DNA of 64,000 nt from Hemicordylus capensis. Its lineage: Eukaryota > Chordata > Lepidosauria > Squamata > Cordylidae. Position numbers and translations under genes: made by a program. Below the pieces are notes generated by a model. The model was not told the DNA's origin, did not search any database, and was given only the letters and a program-made list of their open reading frames with translations. This document shows, piece by piece, positions 40,401 through 46,505 of this stretch. The number at the start of each line of letters is the position of its first letter. Within the stretch, counting starts at the first letter, position 1. The stretch covers positions 48,409,001 to 48,473,000 of the forward strand of contig NC_069658.1 in NCBI RefSeq assembly GCF_027244095.1. The letters run 5' to 3'.

Positions 40401-43400
40401 CAGGCAGGAGTTTCTCTCCGCCCTATCTTGGAGATGCCAGAGAGGGAACTTGGAACCTTCTGCTCTTCCCAGAGTGGCTCCATCCCCCAAGGGGAATATC
40501 TTACAGTGCTTACGCATGTAGTCTCCCATTCATATGCAACCAAGGTGGGACCCTGCTTAGCTAAGGGAACAAGTCATGCTTACTACCACAAGACCAGCTC
40601 TCCTCTTCAATAGGTGGCTCACCATGCAGAATGCAAGCCTTGATCAGGAGCAAAGCAATCCTAGGTGATATGTATAGGAAAATCTCCGTACTTGCAGGAG
40701 TTCCATGCCCAGCTAGTGTGACGGATACCAAAACCGAGAATACCAAGGCATTGGGGCAATGCAAATCCAGGGATTAGGTTACCAAAAGTGGGAGGGTGGC
40801 CAAACACACACACAAAACCACAGTAAAATGCCCTGCTGTGCTCCCCAGGTCCCCAGCCATCCTGCAGTGCTCCCCAAGAGTAAAAAAAATTGCCAAAAAT
40901 TGTGGTTTTTCTCCCTTTTCTTTCTTTTCTTGCTTTTTCTCTTTTGTTTTTGCGAAATAAGCCACAGAATGGCTCTTCTCCACAGAATGGCTCGGCCAGC
41001 AGCCACCCTCAGCCCATGGATACATGAGTTTAACCCCTTTTTTGCTGGATTATTTATTGTGTATACTGCGGTTGGGTGTTTATTACCGGACCACAGATAT
41101 GCAAATCTGTGGGTGCAGGATCCCTGAATATCAAGGTTCTCCTGTATATTAGGTTTAGCAAAAGAGATCGCGAGATCAGGCACCTACAAGTATGGGACAC
41201 CAGGCTAACTTTTAGCATTTTAGTTGTCATAACTAATGCCATAAAGATGGGCAATTCAAACTGCTAAGCCATAGCATGCCTTAAACCATGTTATGCTGGT
41301 GTTGCAAAGGTACCTGCAAAGCAGGCTTGTGTTAATATATTCATATTTAGGACTGGTAAATGGGTAATGTCTGTATTTGATGCAAAATTAAATCTAAATT
41401 CAATTATTTCCCCCATGGCTGTACAGATTACTTCTCACCAGTTGCATGCGATTACCTCACAGACGAGATTAGATACTGCATTAATAGGCTCTGGTGCTGC
41501 TGCTGGACAAGGCTCTACTGTATTAATAGGCTCTGGGACTGCTGCATCCATTCAAAAAATGGTAACCAGTGAGATTGATTGTTCTCTTTCCATAGCAAAA
41601 ACCATGGATGTGGACCACTGGGAACTTTTCCTGTGGAATGCCCTCTGAAACTAATGGGATCAGTGTTCCCTCTAACAGGGATTCCCAGATGTTGACTACA
41701 ACTCCCAGAATCACCAGCTGCGATGGCTTTTGCTTGGGGATTATGGGAGCTGTAGTCAACAACATCTGGGAATCCCTGTTAGAGGGAACACTAAATGGGA
41801 TCTGTGTAGAACACACCAGTGACCTTGCAGTGGGAGATCTTATATTTAGCAGGGAGAGAGCAACTGTCCCTATCCAGCTCCAGCGCAGCATCTCTCCAGG
41901 TGGTGGTGGTGGTGGCTGCTGCTGCTGGTGTCTACCTTTATATTGCTTTTTAGAAAGTGAGCCGTTTCAGGGACAGGGACCAACCTTGTGTATCTATCTA
42001 TGTAAGCCACTTGGAACACTCTTGATGAAAAGCAGTATATAAATATTTGTAGTAGTAGAAAGTTCCTGGCATGTTATGCTTCATGTTGTATCTAATTGTC
42101 ACATTTTGGTTAGGGGCCAGGACCAGCTATGTTAGGAAGGCCTGGTTCATTTGTGGGTGGGTGAGAAATGGAGGGTCAGGAGTAGTAAGGAAAAGGCAGA
42201 GTCATGCTCCAGGTTGTGGTTAAGTACAGGGCCAGAAGCAGAAGGCATTTAGAGCCAGGCTGGGGCCAAGTACCAAGGAGGTCTGTCAAGCAGAGATGAG
42301 AAATGAGGCGAGTCTGCTTCCCAACTCTTGAGTTCAGACTGCCAGGCTGGCCTAGATGGAGGCAAGATCTTTTTTGTTTTTAAATAGAGCCAAGGAGTCA
42401 GCTGACACTGCTGAGCCCAGCTGTGCACACTAAAGGGTGCCCTTGGTACGCTCACATTTTAATAGCTCTGGCTTGCTGATGAACCAGGTTGTAGGTGGAG
42501 CCAGGAGCTAAGATGCTGGAGACCAGCTGCAGTGGGGTGGGGGCAGACACACCCCTGGCACTTTATACTAACTATAACTGCCTGTTAACACCATGTCAGA
42601 GTTAACTTCGGGGTGGGAATGTTAAAGGACCTTCAATGATCTAGGGAATGCAGCTTCTGTATTCATATATACTGGGGCTGGCTTTGGGGAATACTTGTAC
42701 TTGAGATATACAGAGCTGTTAAGCTAAACTAAACTGGGGAAAGTATTGTATATTCCTTACCTAATTAGCACCTGTGTATTGCTTGTCTTAGCCCACAAGT
42801 AAGGTGCTGACATCAGCACAACAGAAGGCTGGAAGAACAATCACTGCTAGAATCACTGGTCGATCTGATTCTACACCGAAGAATCACATTTGTAGCAACA
42901 TAGGTGTATTGGGTGTTTCTCCTCCTATGAATTCTGTTGTTGTGGAAAAACATCATCCGGTCACTCAAGTAAGTTGTTTAACGTACGGCTCACACTGGAG
43001 CAAGTTAAATAGCAGTGCTCTCAACACTGATCCATGGGTGAACTCCATTGCTTGCATCTCTCTACTGTGACAATTCTTCATTTGGTCCAGTCCTGTGCTG
43101 CTGGTGTGTTCCCCATTAATCATACACAAGATAATTTGCCTTTTATTCCATGACTAAGTTTGTGTTGGAGCCTTTGTCAAAAATATTTTGGAAGCTGAAG
43201 TACAAACTGTCGATGGGATCACTCCACACACAGATTACTGTGGAACCTTTTGTTGGGATTTACACTTAATAGTATAGCCCAAATACCATATAGCTCTTTT
43301 GACTTGGAAATACTGTTCATAAATATATGTTCACAAAATCATTTTCTTTTCAATTACTTTTTTTTAAAGTATTACCATCTGATATTGAGTACTACACTAA

Positions 43401-43801
43401 CATGTAATTGCCATTCTTTCTCTGGACTGAAACTCTACACAGCAATCTTTTGTCTGCAACTTTCTCTGTAAAGCTGGAAGAACATGCAGGAAAAAGGGAT
43501 GGCAGTCATTGCCATCTCCCACTGGACTCTTGGTTCCAACTTGGAGCACTTATTATTAAAAACAAAACCTTGGTAGCTGAGTGCTTGTACCAAAACGAAA
43601 TGTGGATCAGGAATGGTCAACGCTCACAGTGATCCTTGACAATATGAATTGTTTGTCCTCGTTTGGAACCAATTTGTACTTGTACTGTAGTTCTAGACTG
43701 CTGTTCTGCCCAAGGGCTGAACAAGGCAGCACACAAGTTAAAAACAAAATCCAGTCAACCACAATAAAACATAATACATATGAGTGTGTTTGTATATGTG
43801 T

Positions 43802-43856
<55 letters not shown>

Positions 43857-46206
43857 GCAACAGCCATCAAAGGCCAAAGGCCTGGCATAAGTTTTTTCCC
43901 AGCGTGTTGGAAAACCTGTAGTGAGTCATACAAACCTCCTTCAGGTGGGGGTGGGGGGGAGTTCCTCAGCCTGGATGCTGCAGCTAAAAAGCCGGTATCC
44001 TTCAGGGGTGTGCAACCCCATCCTAAACTGAAGTACTTGTCAATAATATATTGACAAAAGGTACCTCTGCCTTGTGTAGATTAAGTTTGTTTGTTGGCCC
44101 ACATTCAGTCAATCACTGTTTCCAAGCACTAGCACCTCTGCTCTATCCCTGGAACCAGATGGAAAAGGACTGAGTGTCATCTGCATATTGATAACAACTG
44201 AGCCCAAACCTCTGGATATCCTCTCCCGGTAGATCCATGCAGATGTTAAAGAGCATGGGGGAGAAGATAGAATTCTGTTGTGCATTGTAAATAGCCATGA
44301 GATTAAATAGTAATCCTCTAGTACCACTTTAAGGGAGCTGCCCGCCAGGTAGCAGCATGCTGGGGAATGGGGAGCAGGACATGCACATGCCTGCCCCTCA
44401 TTATGAGGTTAGAATGCTGCTCAGCAGTATTGTCTAAACCAGTCCACAGTGAGGCCTTAATCCATCTTAAGGGACTGATTCTGACCAAGTTTGAGAATTC
44501 TTGGGACACTAAAAATCTCTTGCTTTAACTGATTTTACTCAAAGGGTGAAGTCAGAGCAGTGTATAGGTTCTCTTATCTTTTCACCCTACTCCTTAACTT
44601 TCAGTATATTTATAGGTCTAGATGTCACTTCATGTTTTTTCACTTGTCAGTTTTCTTTAACTGCTGCTACAACAGAGGTCATCTAAAGCTCTTTGAAAGC
44701 AATGTTTTGTGTCAGTCACTGGATTTAAGTAGACAAGTGTGAGCAGGATCAAAGGCAACAAGAACAGGGCTGATGGTATTATTGTGTCACTCTCCTAATG
44801 GACAAGCTGTCCGTCAGGCTCCTTAGCTGACAACACCGTAAGAGATTACCAAGCTTCTCTTTCAGCTGGAATCTTAATCCACTTTTCTAAAGCCATCCTC
44901 ACTGCAGTGTTATACATGTTGGCAATAAAGGAAGAGTATGTCAGATATATAGCCAAAGGAGACTCAGCCTACCTAAAGAATGGGTGTAGGAATACTTGAC
45001 CCATGGTTGGATACTTCAGAAAGTCCCAAGGCTTTTCAACAACTAGTTAACTCAATGTCATACATACTTGTACACCTGGGACAAGGTGAGTTCATATGAA
45101 AGTGATTCTTATAAGCTCCATCAGCTGCTGGGTTTGTGGGACATGTACAGAGGGATTGCCATGCAACAAAGCTCCAGGTTGGAACGTTCCATTTTAATAT
45201 TTCATTACAATGCCCAAGACTTGTATATTCTAATTTATTTCCATAGTAAAATGGGGCCCAGGAATTTGGAGGATTCGGAGTGTGTGTGCATGTGTGAGTG
45301 TTCATAGACTTTACAGAGTAGCTGCAGCTATGTGGAGGCTAGTTACCAGTAAGGTCTGGCTAATGCAGTAAGGTGTAGGTATCCCCATAGCCAATTAATC
45401 TGTGAGACAGTAAGGGCTATGTTTTTGCTCTCTTTACATATAACTAGATGCTGCAGATGATTGCTTCTCTACATGTGCAATGTTTCAAACTTCTCTTCTC
45501 CTGACCCAATTGGAGGCAGTCCCTGTAATCCAGTGCCTAATACTTTGTGATATTTGAAACGGCTGCTCCATATGGCTGTGGCCACCATACTGATGATCTG
45601 ATTCCACTCAGAATGAGAAAATATGGGCTGTCTTATTTCATTCCTCCTCTTCTAATGTTCATACAAAGAAGGTTGATCAATGCTGCTGCTGCTTTAAGGC
45701 TAGGCTGTAGATCATCCTGCCTTTTGGCAGAGCAGCCAATGGAATGCAGAGCAGCTTTTATGGACTTCCGTCCAGGGTGTAATTCATACCCCTAAACAAT
45801 CAAGCTGGTATTTGAACCAGTTCAGAGTACATAAGTGTAAGTGGTTTGTATGTCACATTCTTATAGCTTTAACATGAAATGTTGCAGTAGATTCTTCCTT
45901 GAGTTGTGGGTTAAACAGTCTCCATTTTGGTTTTTAGATGTAGATCATTATGCAACAATTTTTAATGCAGCTCCTAACTGTATAGTTCTTTTGAATTTTA
46001 TGAACTTCTTTGAGCAGGTATGATGGGACAAATTAATTTCTTCTTCTTGCTTTTGTTTTCAGCAAACTATATCTCAAGCTGTTGCTGCTAAATACCCTCG
46101 AGCTTTGCACCCTTTTTCCAGTGCCGGCATGAGGCCTTCAGGGCATGGTGGGAAAACACGTTCCCAGCCCCACAGCACCATCCAGTCAATAAAGGTTGTT
46201 GACTAG
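7887..46206 (+). CDS. POC5: POC5 centriolar protein, twelve coding exons (578 aa predicted)
   Basis: POC5 is a centrin-binding protein of the distal centriole lumen, required for building full-length centrioles. Joining the twelve exons (7887-7970, 17918-18020, 24588-24692, 28944-29140, 30988-31164, 33911-34027, 34871-35050, 37457-37619, 39944-40098, 41427-41561, 42792-42968, 46063-46206) gives 1737 nt with every phase compatible and all introns GT-AG. The human protein is about 575 residues. Landmarks match what I recall of human POC5: start [74 protein letters not shown]; and the end SIKVVD. Three centrin-binding repeats with a conserved Trp lie near residues 164-185, 236-256 and 272-292, in a coiled-coil-rich middle. 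The region at residues 376-475 is low-complexity and Pro/Ser/Gly/Ala-rich. No disabling change seen; the gene looks functional. Confidence 0.97.
8085..8320 (-). mobile_element. L2-like LINE 3' fragment
   Basis: On the minus strand, an A-rich tail region and the body around GCCAGGTAATCCTCTCTG resemble the 3' portion of the L2-like copy at 10031-13650. It is short and diverged, and a MITE is next to it. Confidence 0.4.
8341..8452. mobile_element. Palindromic MITE, copy b
   Basis: ACTACAATTCCCATAACCCC at the left is mirrored by GGGATTATGGGAGTTGTAGG at the right, around a CAGCCAC/CAGT centre. Confidence 0.7.
8534..8668. mobile_element. Palindromic MITE, copy c
   Basis: The left arm has TGTGGTACTCCAGATGTTGC and the right arm CAGCAACATCTGGAATACTG, an inverted pair of about 60 bp. 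Close to copy h at 54487 in sequence. Confidence 0.75.
10031..13650 (-). mobile_element. L2-like LINE, near full length, antisense to POC5
   Basis: Reads on the minus strand from a GC-rich 5' part (about 13650-13210) to a tail of TTTATT repeats at 10031-10050. The endonuclease part lies at 13208-11574 ([23 protein letters not shown]). The reverse transcriptase lies at 11484-10282 ([29 protein letters not shown], then [18 protein letters not shown] and [14 protein letters not shown]). Clade L2/CR1 from these motifs and the tetranucleotide tail. Clearly inactive: a frameshift (apparently a 4-nt loss) near 11610, a TGA just upstream of LGKVIEK near 11487, and a further frame change near the C-terminus. 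The endonuclease motif usually ETWL reads KTWL, and the RT box reads YTDD rather than YADD. Still long and readable, so fairly young. Confidence 0.85.
13722..14035. repeat. Hairpin and imperfect duplication in GC-rich DNA
   Basis: GGCGTGGCATG (about 13757) and CATGCCACGC (about 13788) form a stem around a ~20-nt loop. Downstream, CAGGCTGCTTCCTCAG with a CTGCTGCTG run (about 13812) recurs as GGACTGCTCCCTCAG with another CTGCTG run (about 13974). No function is evident. Confidence 0.5.
15288..15334 (-). mobile_element. SINE tail fragment (tRNA/5S-SINE family)
   Basis: GAGCTGCCTTATACCAAGTC and AGACCATTGGTCCAT are the reverse complement of the tail shared by the SINEs at 55738-56201 and 40312-40606. 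Only ~45 bp remain before a TTTTA repeat. Confidence 0.6.
15335..15370. repeat. (TTTTA)n microsatellite
   Basis: About six TTTTA units run into poly-T. It is the A-rich tail, seen on the other strand, of the adjoining minus-strand CORE-SINE. Confidence 0.85.
15371..15552 (-). mobile_element. CORE-SINE (MIR-like), 5' truncated
   Basis: The reverse complement matches the complete copy at 56967-57204: GGGTGACTCTGGGCCAGTCA, CTCTCAGCCTAACCTACTTC, then TTGTTGTGAGGAGAAACT and GAGCGGGATATAAAT. The tRNA-like head beyond the phrase GGAGACCCG is missing. Confidence 0.8.
15560..17213 (+). mobile_element. L2-like LINE, 3' half, sense orientation
   Basis: 5'-truncated copy carrying most of the reverse transcriptase and the 3' UTR. 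Motifs: [20 protein letters not shown] near 16040, [10 protein letters not shown] near 16130 (A for the usual T), and a 250-residue open stretch 16241-16990 ([41 protein letters not shown]). The 3' end holds a 52-bp GT run and an AATA tail (about 17190-17213). Several stops lie upstream of 16241, so it is dead. Confidence 0.85.
17099..17150. repeat. (GT)26 microsatellite
   Basis: Twenty-six uninterrupted GT units in the 3' UTR of the L2-like copy. Confidence 0.95.
17357..17537 (+). repeat. Left arm of the inverted repeat around POC5 exon 3
   Basis: Begins GGTCACAGCCACACACTGTA and includes GACAGTCTGTTCCATGAGAA and GGCTTCTCCCATTTTGGCT. The reverse complement of 18052-18240 gives the same text with scattered differences (my estimate is about 85% over the outer 128 bp, weaker inside). 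Confidence 0.85.
17918..18020 (+). CDS. POC5: POC5 coding exon 2
   Basis: Codes [18 protein letters not shown] onward to HQESP plus one base of the next Gly (residues 29-62). The human exon has EEYEELLHYAIVTP. Acceptor ATGGTAG|G, donor CAG|GTAATG. It is 103 nt long, so skipping it would shift the frame. It lies in the loop of the inverted repeat 17357-17537 / 18052-18240. Confidence 0.95.
18052..18240 (-). repeat. Right arm of the inverted repeat around POC5 exon 3
   Basis: Starts ~30 nt after the exon donor and ends GTGTGTGGCTGTGACC. Its complement matches 17357-17537. Confidence 0.85.
18241..21768. other. POC5 intron 3, first part: little recognised
   Basis: About 3.5 kb of mostly unique-looking AT-rich DNA. 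It has a poly-G run at 18616-18627, an antisense L2-like tail near 18905-19040, and the first copy of a ~110-bp duplicated sequence at 20505-20620. No exon seen. Confidence 0.5.
20505..20620 (+). repeat. Duplicated ~110-bp sequence, copy 1
   Basis: CAAATAGGCAGC at the start, GAGTAATAAAAG, then GAAACTTGGTTAATTTC near the end. The same order recurs at 24023-24130 in the same orientation. Confidence 0.75.
21769..24022 (-). mobile_element. L2-like LINE, degraded, antisense
   Basis: The TTTATT tail (about 21769-21790) marks the 3' end. On the minus strand, 23948-23472 reads the end of the endonuclease and linker ([35 protein letters not shown]), 23471-23079 the next part, and 22930-22150 a broken reverse transcriptase region. 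Many stops and shifts; older than the copy at 10031. A MITE is inserted at 22015-22090. Confidence 0.8.
22015..22090. mobile_element. MITE, copy d, inside the L2-like LINE
   Basis: One arm plus centre of the same palindrome as 41661-41793: GGGAGTTGTAGTCAACAGCA and CCCTGTTAGAGGGAACACTG. It interrupts the LINE, so it is the younger of the two. Confidence 0.8.
24023..24130 (+). repeat. Duplicated ~110-bp sequence, copy 2
   Basis: Same order of phrases as 20505-20620, immediately outside the 5' end of the L2-like LINE. I estimate about 80% identity. Confidence 0.75.
24131..24587. other. POC5 intron 3, end
   Basis: A GC-rich stretch (about 24140-24410) with CCAGCCAG/CTGGCTGG inverted pairs suggests another unclassified foldback repeat. 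Then AT-rich DNA up to the acceptor of exon 4. Confidence 0.4.
24588..24692 (+). CDS. POC5: POC5 coding exon 3
   Basis: Codes residues 63-97 ([17 protein letters not shown] onward to TTRIE) plus one base, phase 1 to phase 1. Acceptor GAAATAG|G, donor AAG|GTATAA. This part of POC5 is poorly conserved, so the call rests on phase fit, splice sites and position. Confidence 0.85.
24815..25215. mobile_element. Tigger/pogo-like MITE with TA duplication
   Basis: Left end CAGGTGAATCCTGTTATCTG, right end the complement of CAGGTCGACCTCGTTAATTG, each flanked by TA (24813-24814, 25216-25217). Inner stretches such as CAACCACAGATATGCAGAAA are shared with the copy at 40675-41144. No coding capacity. Confidence 0.7.
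25411..25451. repeat. (GT)20 microsatellite
   Basis: Twenty GT units between two copies of a TTGATTTATATCCTGC motif (about 25368 and 25452), probably remains of a SINE or LINE tail. Confidence 0.95.
25890..25965 (+). mobile_element. L2-like LINE tail fragment
   Basis: TTTGGGGCGGTATACAAATA followed by AATAATAAATAAG is the usual end of this LINE group. The region 25217-25890 between exon 4 and here shows no gene. Confidence 0.55.
26345..28880 (-). mobile_element. CR1 LINE, ~2.5 kb, antisense, 5' truncated
   Basis: Minus strand: endonuclease end at 28864-28502 ([14 protein letters not shown], then [19 protein letters not shown]). Linker and early RT follow at 28453-27925. The RT core is near 27420-27240 ([30 protein letters not shown]). 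The C-terminal part is near 27010-26790 ([40 protein letters not shown]). The 3' UTR ends at 26345 with the CR1-type motif ending TTCTTATGTTC. Several frame breaks; inactive. The 5' break lies only ~65-80 bp upstream of the acceptor of the next POC5 exon. Confidence 0.9.
28944..29140 (+). CDS. POC5: POC5 coding exon 4
   Basis: Codes residues 98-163, from [15 protein letters not shown] through [14 protein letters not shown] to [14 protein letters not shown]. The human equivalent ends NLQKMENVLDLWSSGLK. Acceptor GTTCCCCAG|T after a strong pyrimidine tract; donor AAG|GTATGT. Phase 1 in, phase 0 out. Confidence 0.96.
29141..29802. other. POC5 intron 5, first part
   Basis: AT-rich, with a T-run at 29435-29449. 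No element or exon recognised before the Tc1-type insertion. Confidence 0.5.
29803..30573. mobile_element. Tc1/mariner-type element, copy B, complete ends
   Basis: 771 bp flanked by TA (29801-29802 and 30574-30575). Terminal inverted repeats are very long, about 250-260 bp: 29803-30055 and 30310-30573, beginning CAGGTGAAACTCGGAAAATT. The ~255-bp centre encodes, on the minus strand, a decayed C-terminal piece of a Tc1-like transposase (compare copy A at 1093-1651). It is an internally deleted, non-autonomous derivative. The arms are nearly identical, so insertion is fairly recent. Confidence 0.9.
30988..31164 (+). CDS. POC5: POC5 coding exon 5, first centrin-binding repeat
   Basis: Codes residues 164-222: [18 protein letters not shown] (centrin-binding repeat with its Trp), a charged coiled coil ([20 protein letters not shown]) and EISIGRKDE. 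Strong match to human NIISELSKWRLNFIDWHR and [10 protein letters not shown]. Acceptor TTCTCCAG|A; donor GAG|GTGATA, a weak donor. Phase 0 in and out. Confidence 0.97.
31761..33131. mobile_element. 1.37-kb foldback element with 12-bp target-site duplication
   Basis: Starts GGGATGTGCACAAAACTGG and ends with the inverse GACTGGTTCGCACATCCC. Flanked by the direct repeat TAGATGAAACTA (31749-31760 and 33132-33143). The left arm (to about 32160) and right arm (from about 32566) are inverted copies rich in GGTTCGAA motifs. The loop holds a direct duplication (32203-32350 and 32394-32541). No convincing protein. It sits in POC5 intron 6. Confidence 0.8.
33144..33910. other. POC5 intron 6, end
   Basis: No element called with confidence. 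The motif GTATGTGAGCCA at 33246 matches the end motif of palindromes at 57391-57614 and 61620-61823 and may be a relic of the same family. Confidence 0.4.
33911..34027 (+). CDS. POC5: POC5 coding exon 6, second centrin-binding repeat
   Basis: Codes residues 223-261: [19 protein letters not shown], then [20 protein letters not shown]. Human has [20 protein letters not shown] and FFHWRIGHVRARQDV. The Trp of the second repeat is kept. Acceptor GTTTAG|G, donor GAG|GTATGT, phase 0 on both sides. Confidence 0.97.
34252..34430. mobile_element. Palindromic MITE-like repeat in intron 7
   Basis: Left arm TCGGTTAAAACCAAGGTTGG and AAGCAGCAGCTG, mirrored on the right as CAGCTGCTGTTAAG and CCGACCTTGGTTTTAACTGG. 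Arms about 60 bp or more around a GC-rich centre. The family is unknown. Confidence 0.65.
34871..35050 (+). CDS. POC5: POC5 coding exon 7, third centrin-binding repeat
   Basis: Codes residues 262-321: [40 protein letters not shown] and [12 protein letters not shown]. Human: [20 protein letters not shown] and ISNDYEAKVAML. Two Trp of the repeat conserved. Acceptor TTTATTCCAG|G; donor GCG|GTAAGC. Phase 0. Confidence 0.97.
35051..35786. other. POC5 intron 8, first part
   Basis: No element or gene recognised. The open stretches here start inside the intron and have no splice support. Confidence 0.5.
35787..37440 (+). mobile_element. L2-like LINE, 3' half, sense orientation
   Basis: Motifs in order: [20 protein letters not shown] (about 35812), [20 protein letters not shown] (about 36008), [32 protein letters not shown] (about 36480), [20 protein letters not shown] (about 36855). 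A poly-C run lies at 36070-36087. Several frame breaks; inactive. It ends only ~20 bp before the next POC5 acceptor. Confidence 0.85.
37457..37619 (+). CDS. POC5: POC5 coding exon 8
   Basis: Codes residues 322-375, [20 protein letters not shown] and [20 protein letters not shown] then AMTIFQGKE, plus one base. [12 protein letters not shown] and EAMTIFQ are near-identical to human and are the best-conserved block. Acceptor TTGGTAG|C; donor ATG|GTTAGT, weaker than consensus. Phase 0 in, 1 out. Confidence 0.97.
37620..39943. other. POC5 intron 9
   Basis: 2.3 kb with a LINE-like tail near 38150-38200 and a palindromic repeat at 39079-39260. An open stretch at 38274-38750 (158 codons, Cys-rich) has no splice-site or family support and is not called. 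Confidence 0.5.
39079..39260. mobile_element. Palindromic MITE in intron 9
   Basis: Left arm GGCTCTACTACAAAGACATC then GCTGCTGCAGAG and TTCCTATTAACG; right arm the inverse, ending CTTTGTAGAGCC. Arms ~85 bp with many differences. No target duplication found. Confidence 0.65.
39944..40098 (+). CDS. POC5: POC5 coding exon 9, proline-rich
   Basis: Codes residues 376-427: [20 protein letters not shown], then [20 protein letters not shown], and [13 protein letters not shown] Pro/Ser-rich linker sits here in human POC5 also (DPSAPPMPLPVTSPLLPSPP). Acceptor TTTATAG|T, donor TTG|GTAAGT. Phase 1 in, 0 out. Low-complexity but frame and splice sites fit. Confidence 0.93.
40312..40606 (-). mobile_element. 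5S rRNA-derived SINE
   Basis: On the minus strand the head contains CTAAGCAGGGTC (40560-40549), then CTTGGTTGCATATGAATGGG and AGAC down to 40521. This follows the internal control region of 5S rRNA (CTAAGCAGGGTCGGGCCTGG then TTAGTACTTGGATGGGAGAC). Downstream come a GGAAGAGCAGAAGGTTCC body and the tail ACCTTGGAGATGCCGCTGCC, CAGTATATGGCATCTTCC. That tail is the same as in the tRNA-headed SINE at 55738-56201. Pol III transcription from the 5S-type promoter is expected. Confidence 0.85.
40675..41144. mobile_element. Tigger/pogo-like MITE, second copy
   Basis: Ends TAGGAAAATCTCCGTACTTG and, inverted, CAGGAGAACCTTGATATTCA, next to TA on both sides. Shares GCAGGAGTTCCAT and the CCACAGATATGCAAAT region with 24815-25215. 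No protein. Inside POC5 intron 10. Confidence 0.65.
41427..41561 (+). CDS. POC5: POC5 coding exon 10 with internal duplication
   Basis: Codes residues 428-472: [18 protein letters not shown] then [14 protein letters not shown] and [13 protein letters not shown]. The last two blocks are a 14-residue tandem duplication (period 42 nt). The human protein has a single related block (ALGAGSAATAASEEM). Acceptor GTACAG|A, donor ATG|GTAACC. Phase 0 both sides. Confidence 0.92.
41661..41793. mobile_element. Palindromic hAT-type MITE with 8-bp duplication (copy e)
   Basis: 133 bp; CAGTGTTCCCTCTAACAGGG at the left end, and its inverse CCCTGTTAGAGGGAACACTA at the right. Flanked by AATGGGAT (41653-41660 and 41794-41801). 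The arms run almost to the middle, so the whole element folds back. The best-defined member of the MITE family scattered here. Confidence 0.9.
41930..42057 (+). mobile_element. LINE/SINE 3' tail fragment
   Basis: GTAAGCCACTTGGAACACTC and AGCAGTATATAAATATTTG followed by GTAGTAGTAG: the usual 3' end of L2-like elements. Confidence 0.5.
42058..42791. other. POC5 intron 11, remainder
   Basis: GC-moderate DNA without a recognised element or exon. Confidence 0.5.
42792..42968 (+). CDS. POC5: POC5 coding exon 11, most conserved C-terminal block
   Basis: Codes residues 473-531: [59 protein letters not shown]. Human has [20 protein letters not shown] and [18 protein letters not shown]. Acceptor TTGTCTTAG|C, donor CAA|GTAAGT. 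Phase 0. Confidence 0.98.
43805..43855. repeat. (AC)25 microsatellite
   Basis: Uninterrupted AC units in POC5 intron 12. Confidence 0.95.
44150..44285 (-). mobile_element. L2-like LINE reverse transcriptase fragment
   Basis: On the minus strand, a piece matching the region MLFNIYM through CYQYADDTQ of the larger copies: [13 protein letters not shown]-like text, then QLLSICR around the YADD site. Only ~135 bp and decayed. Confidence 0.55.
46063..46206 (+). CDS. POC5: POC5 last coding exon and stop
   Basis: Codes residues 532-578: [47 protein letters not shown], then TAG at 46204-46206. The human C-terminus is VQTIPQATAAKYPRTIHPE and ends HSIKVVD. Acceptor TTGTTTTCAG|C after a long pyrimidine tract. 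Confidence 0.98.
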   Translation, partial: QTISQAVAAKYPRALHPFSSAGMRPSGHGGKTRSQPHSTIQSIKVVD

Positions 46207-46363
46207 GTTTACAGGTTGAGATGCTTGTATTTTGCCTTAAACAGGTGGAGATAATCTTCCAAGTTACAGTTCAAAGTGCTCCCTAATATTTTCACATTGA
46301 TATAGCAGTGCCCTATGGATGTATCATGGTTTTTACAGAATTACTTCGCTGTAAAAATTTGAC

Positions 46364-46505
46364 ATTAAAAAATTGAGCCCCCTGAGTTATATAATGTAGT
46401 TCTCTGTAACTGCAAATAAGGTGTACTTGAAATTCTTACTTTTCTTAAACTATTTTATTAAATGCATATTCTTGTTTAAGGAATCAGCTGAATATTTTTA
46501 ATAAA
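46364..46505 (+). terminator. POC5: Candidate POC5 polyadenylation signals
   Basis: ATTAAA at 46364-46369 and AATAAA at 46500-46505, 158 and 294 nt after the stop codon, in AT-rich 3' UTR. Which is used cannot be told from sequence. Confidence 0.5.

Larger units (their letters stand above)
42969..46062. other. POC5 intron 12
   Basis: 3.1 kb: a (AC)25 microsatellite at 43805-43855, an antisense L2-like RT fragment at 44150-44285, otherwise unassigned. Open stretches such as 43581-44054 run through the microsatellite and are not genes. Confidence 0.6.

Noticed and set aside
43581-44054. 157-codon open stretch through an AC microsatellite
   Set aside because: The reading is carried by the repeat (THTHTH) and has no domain or splice support.
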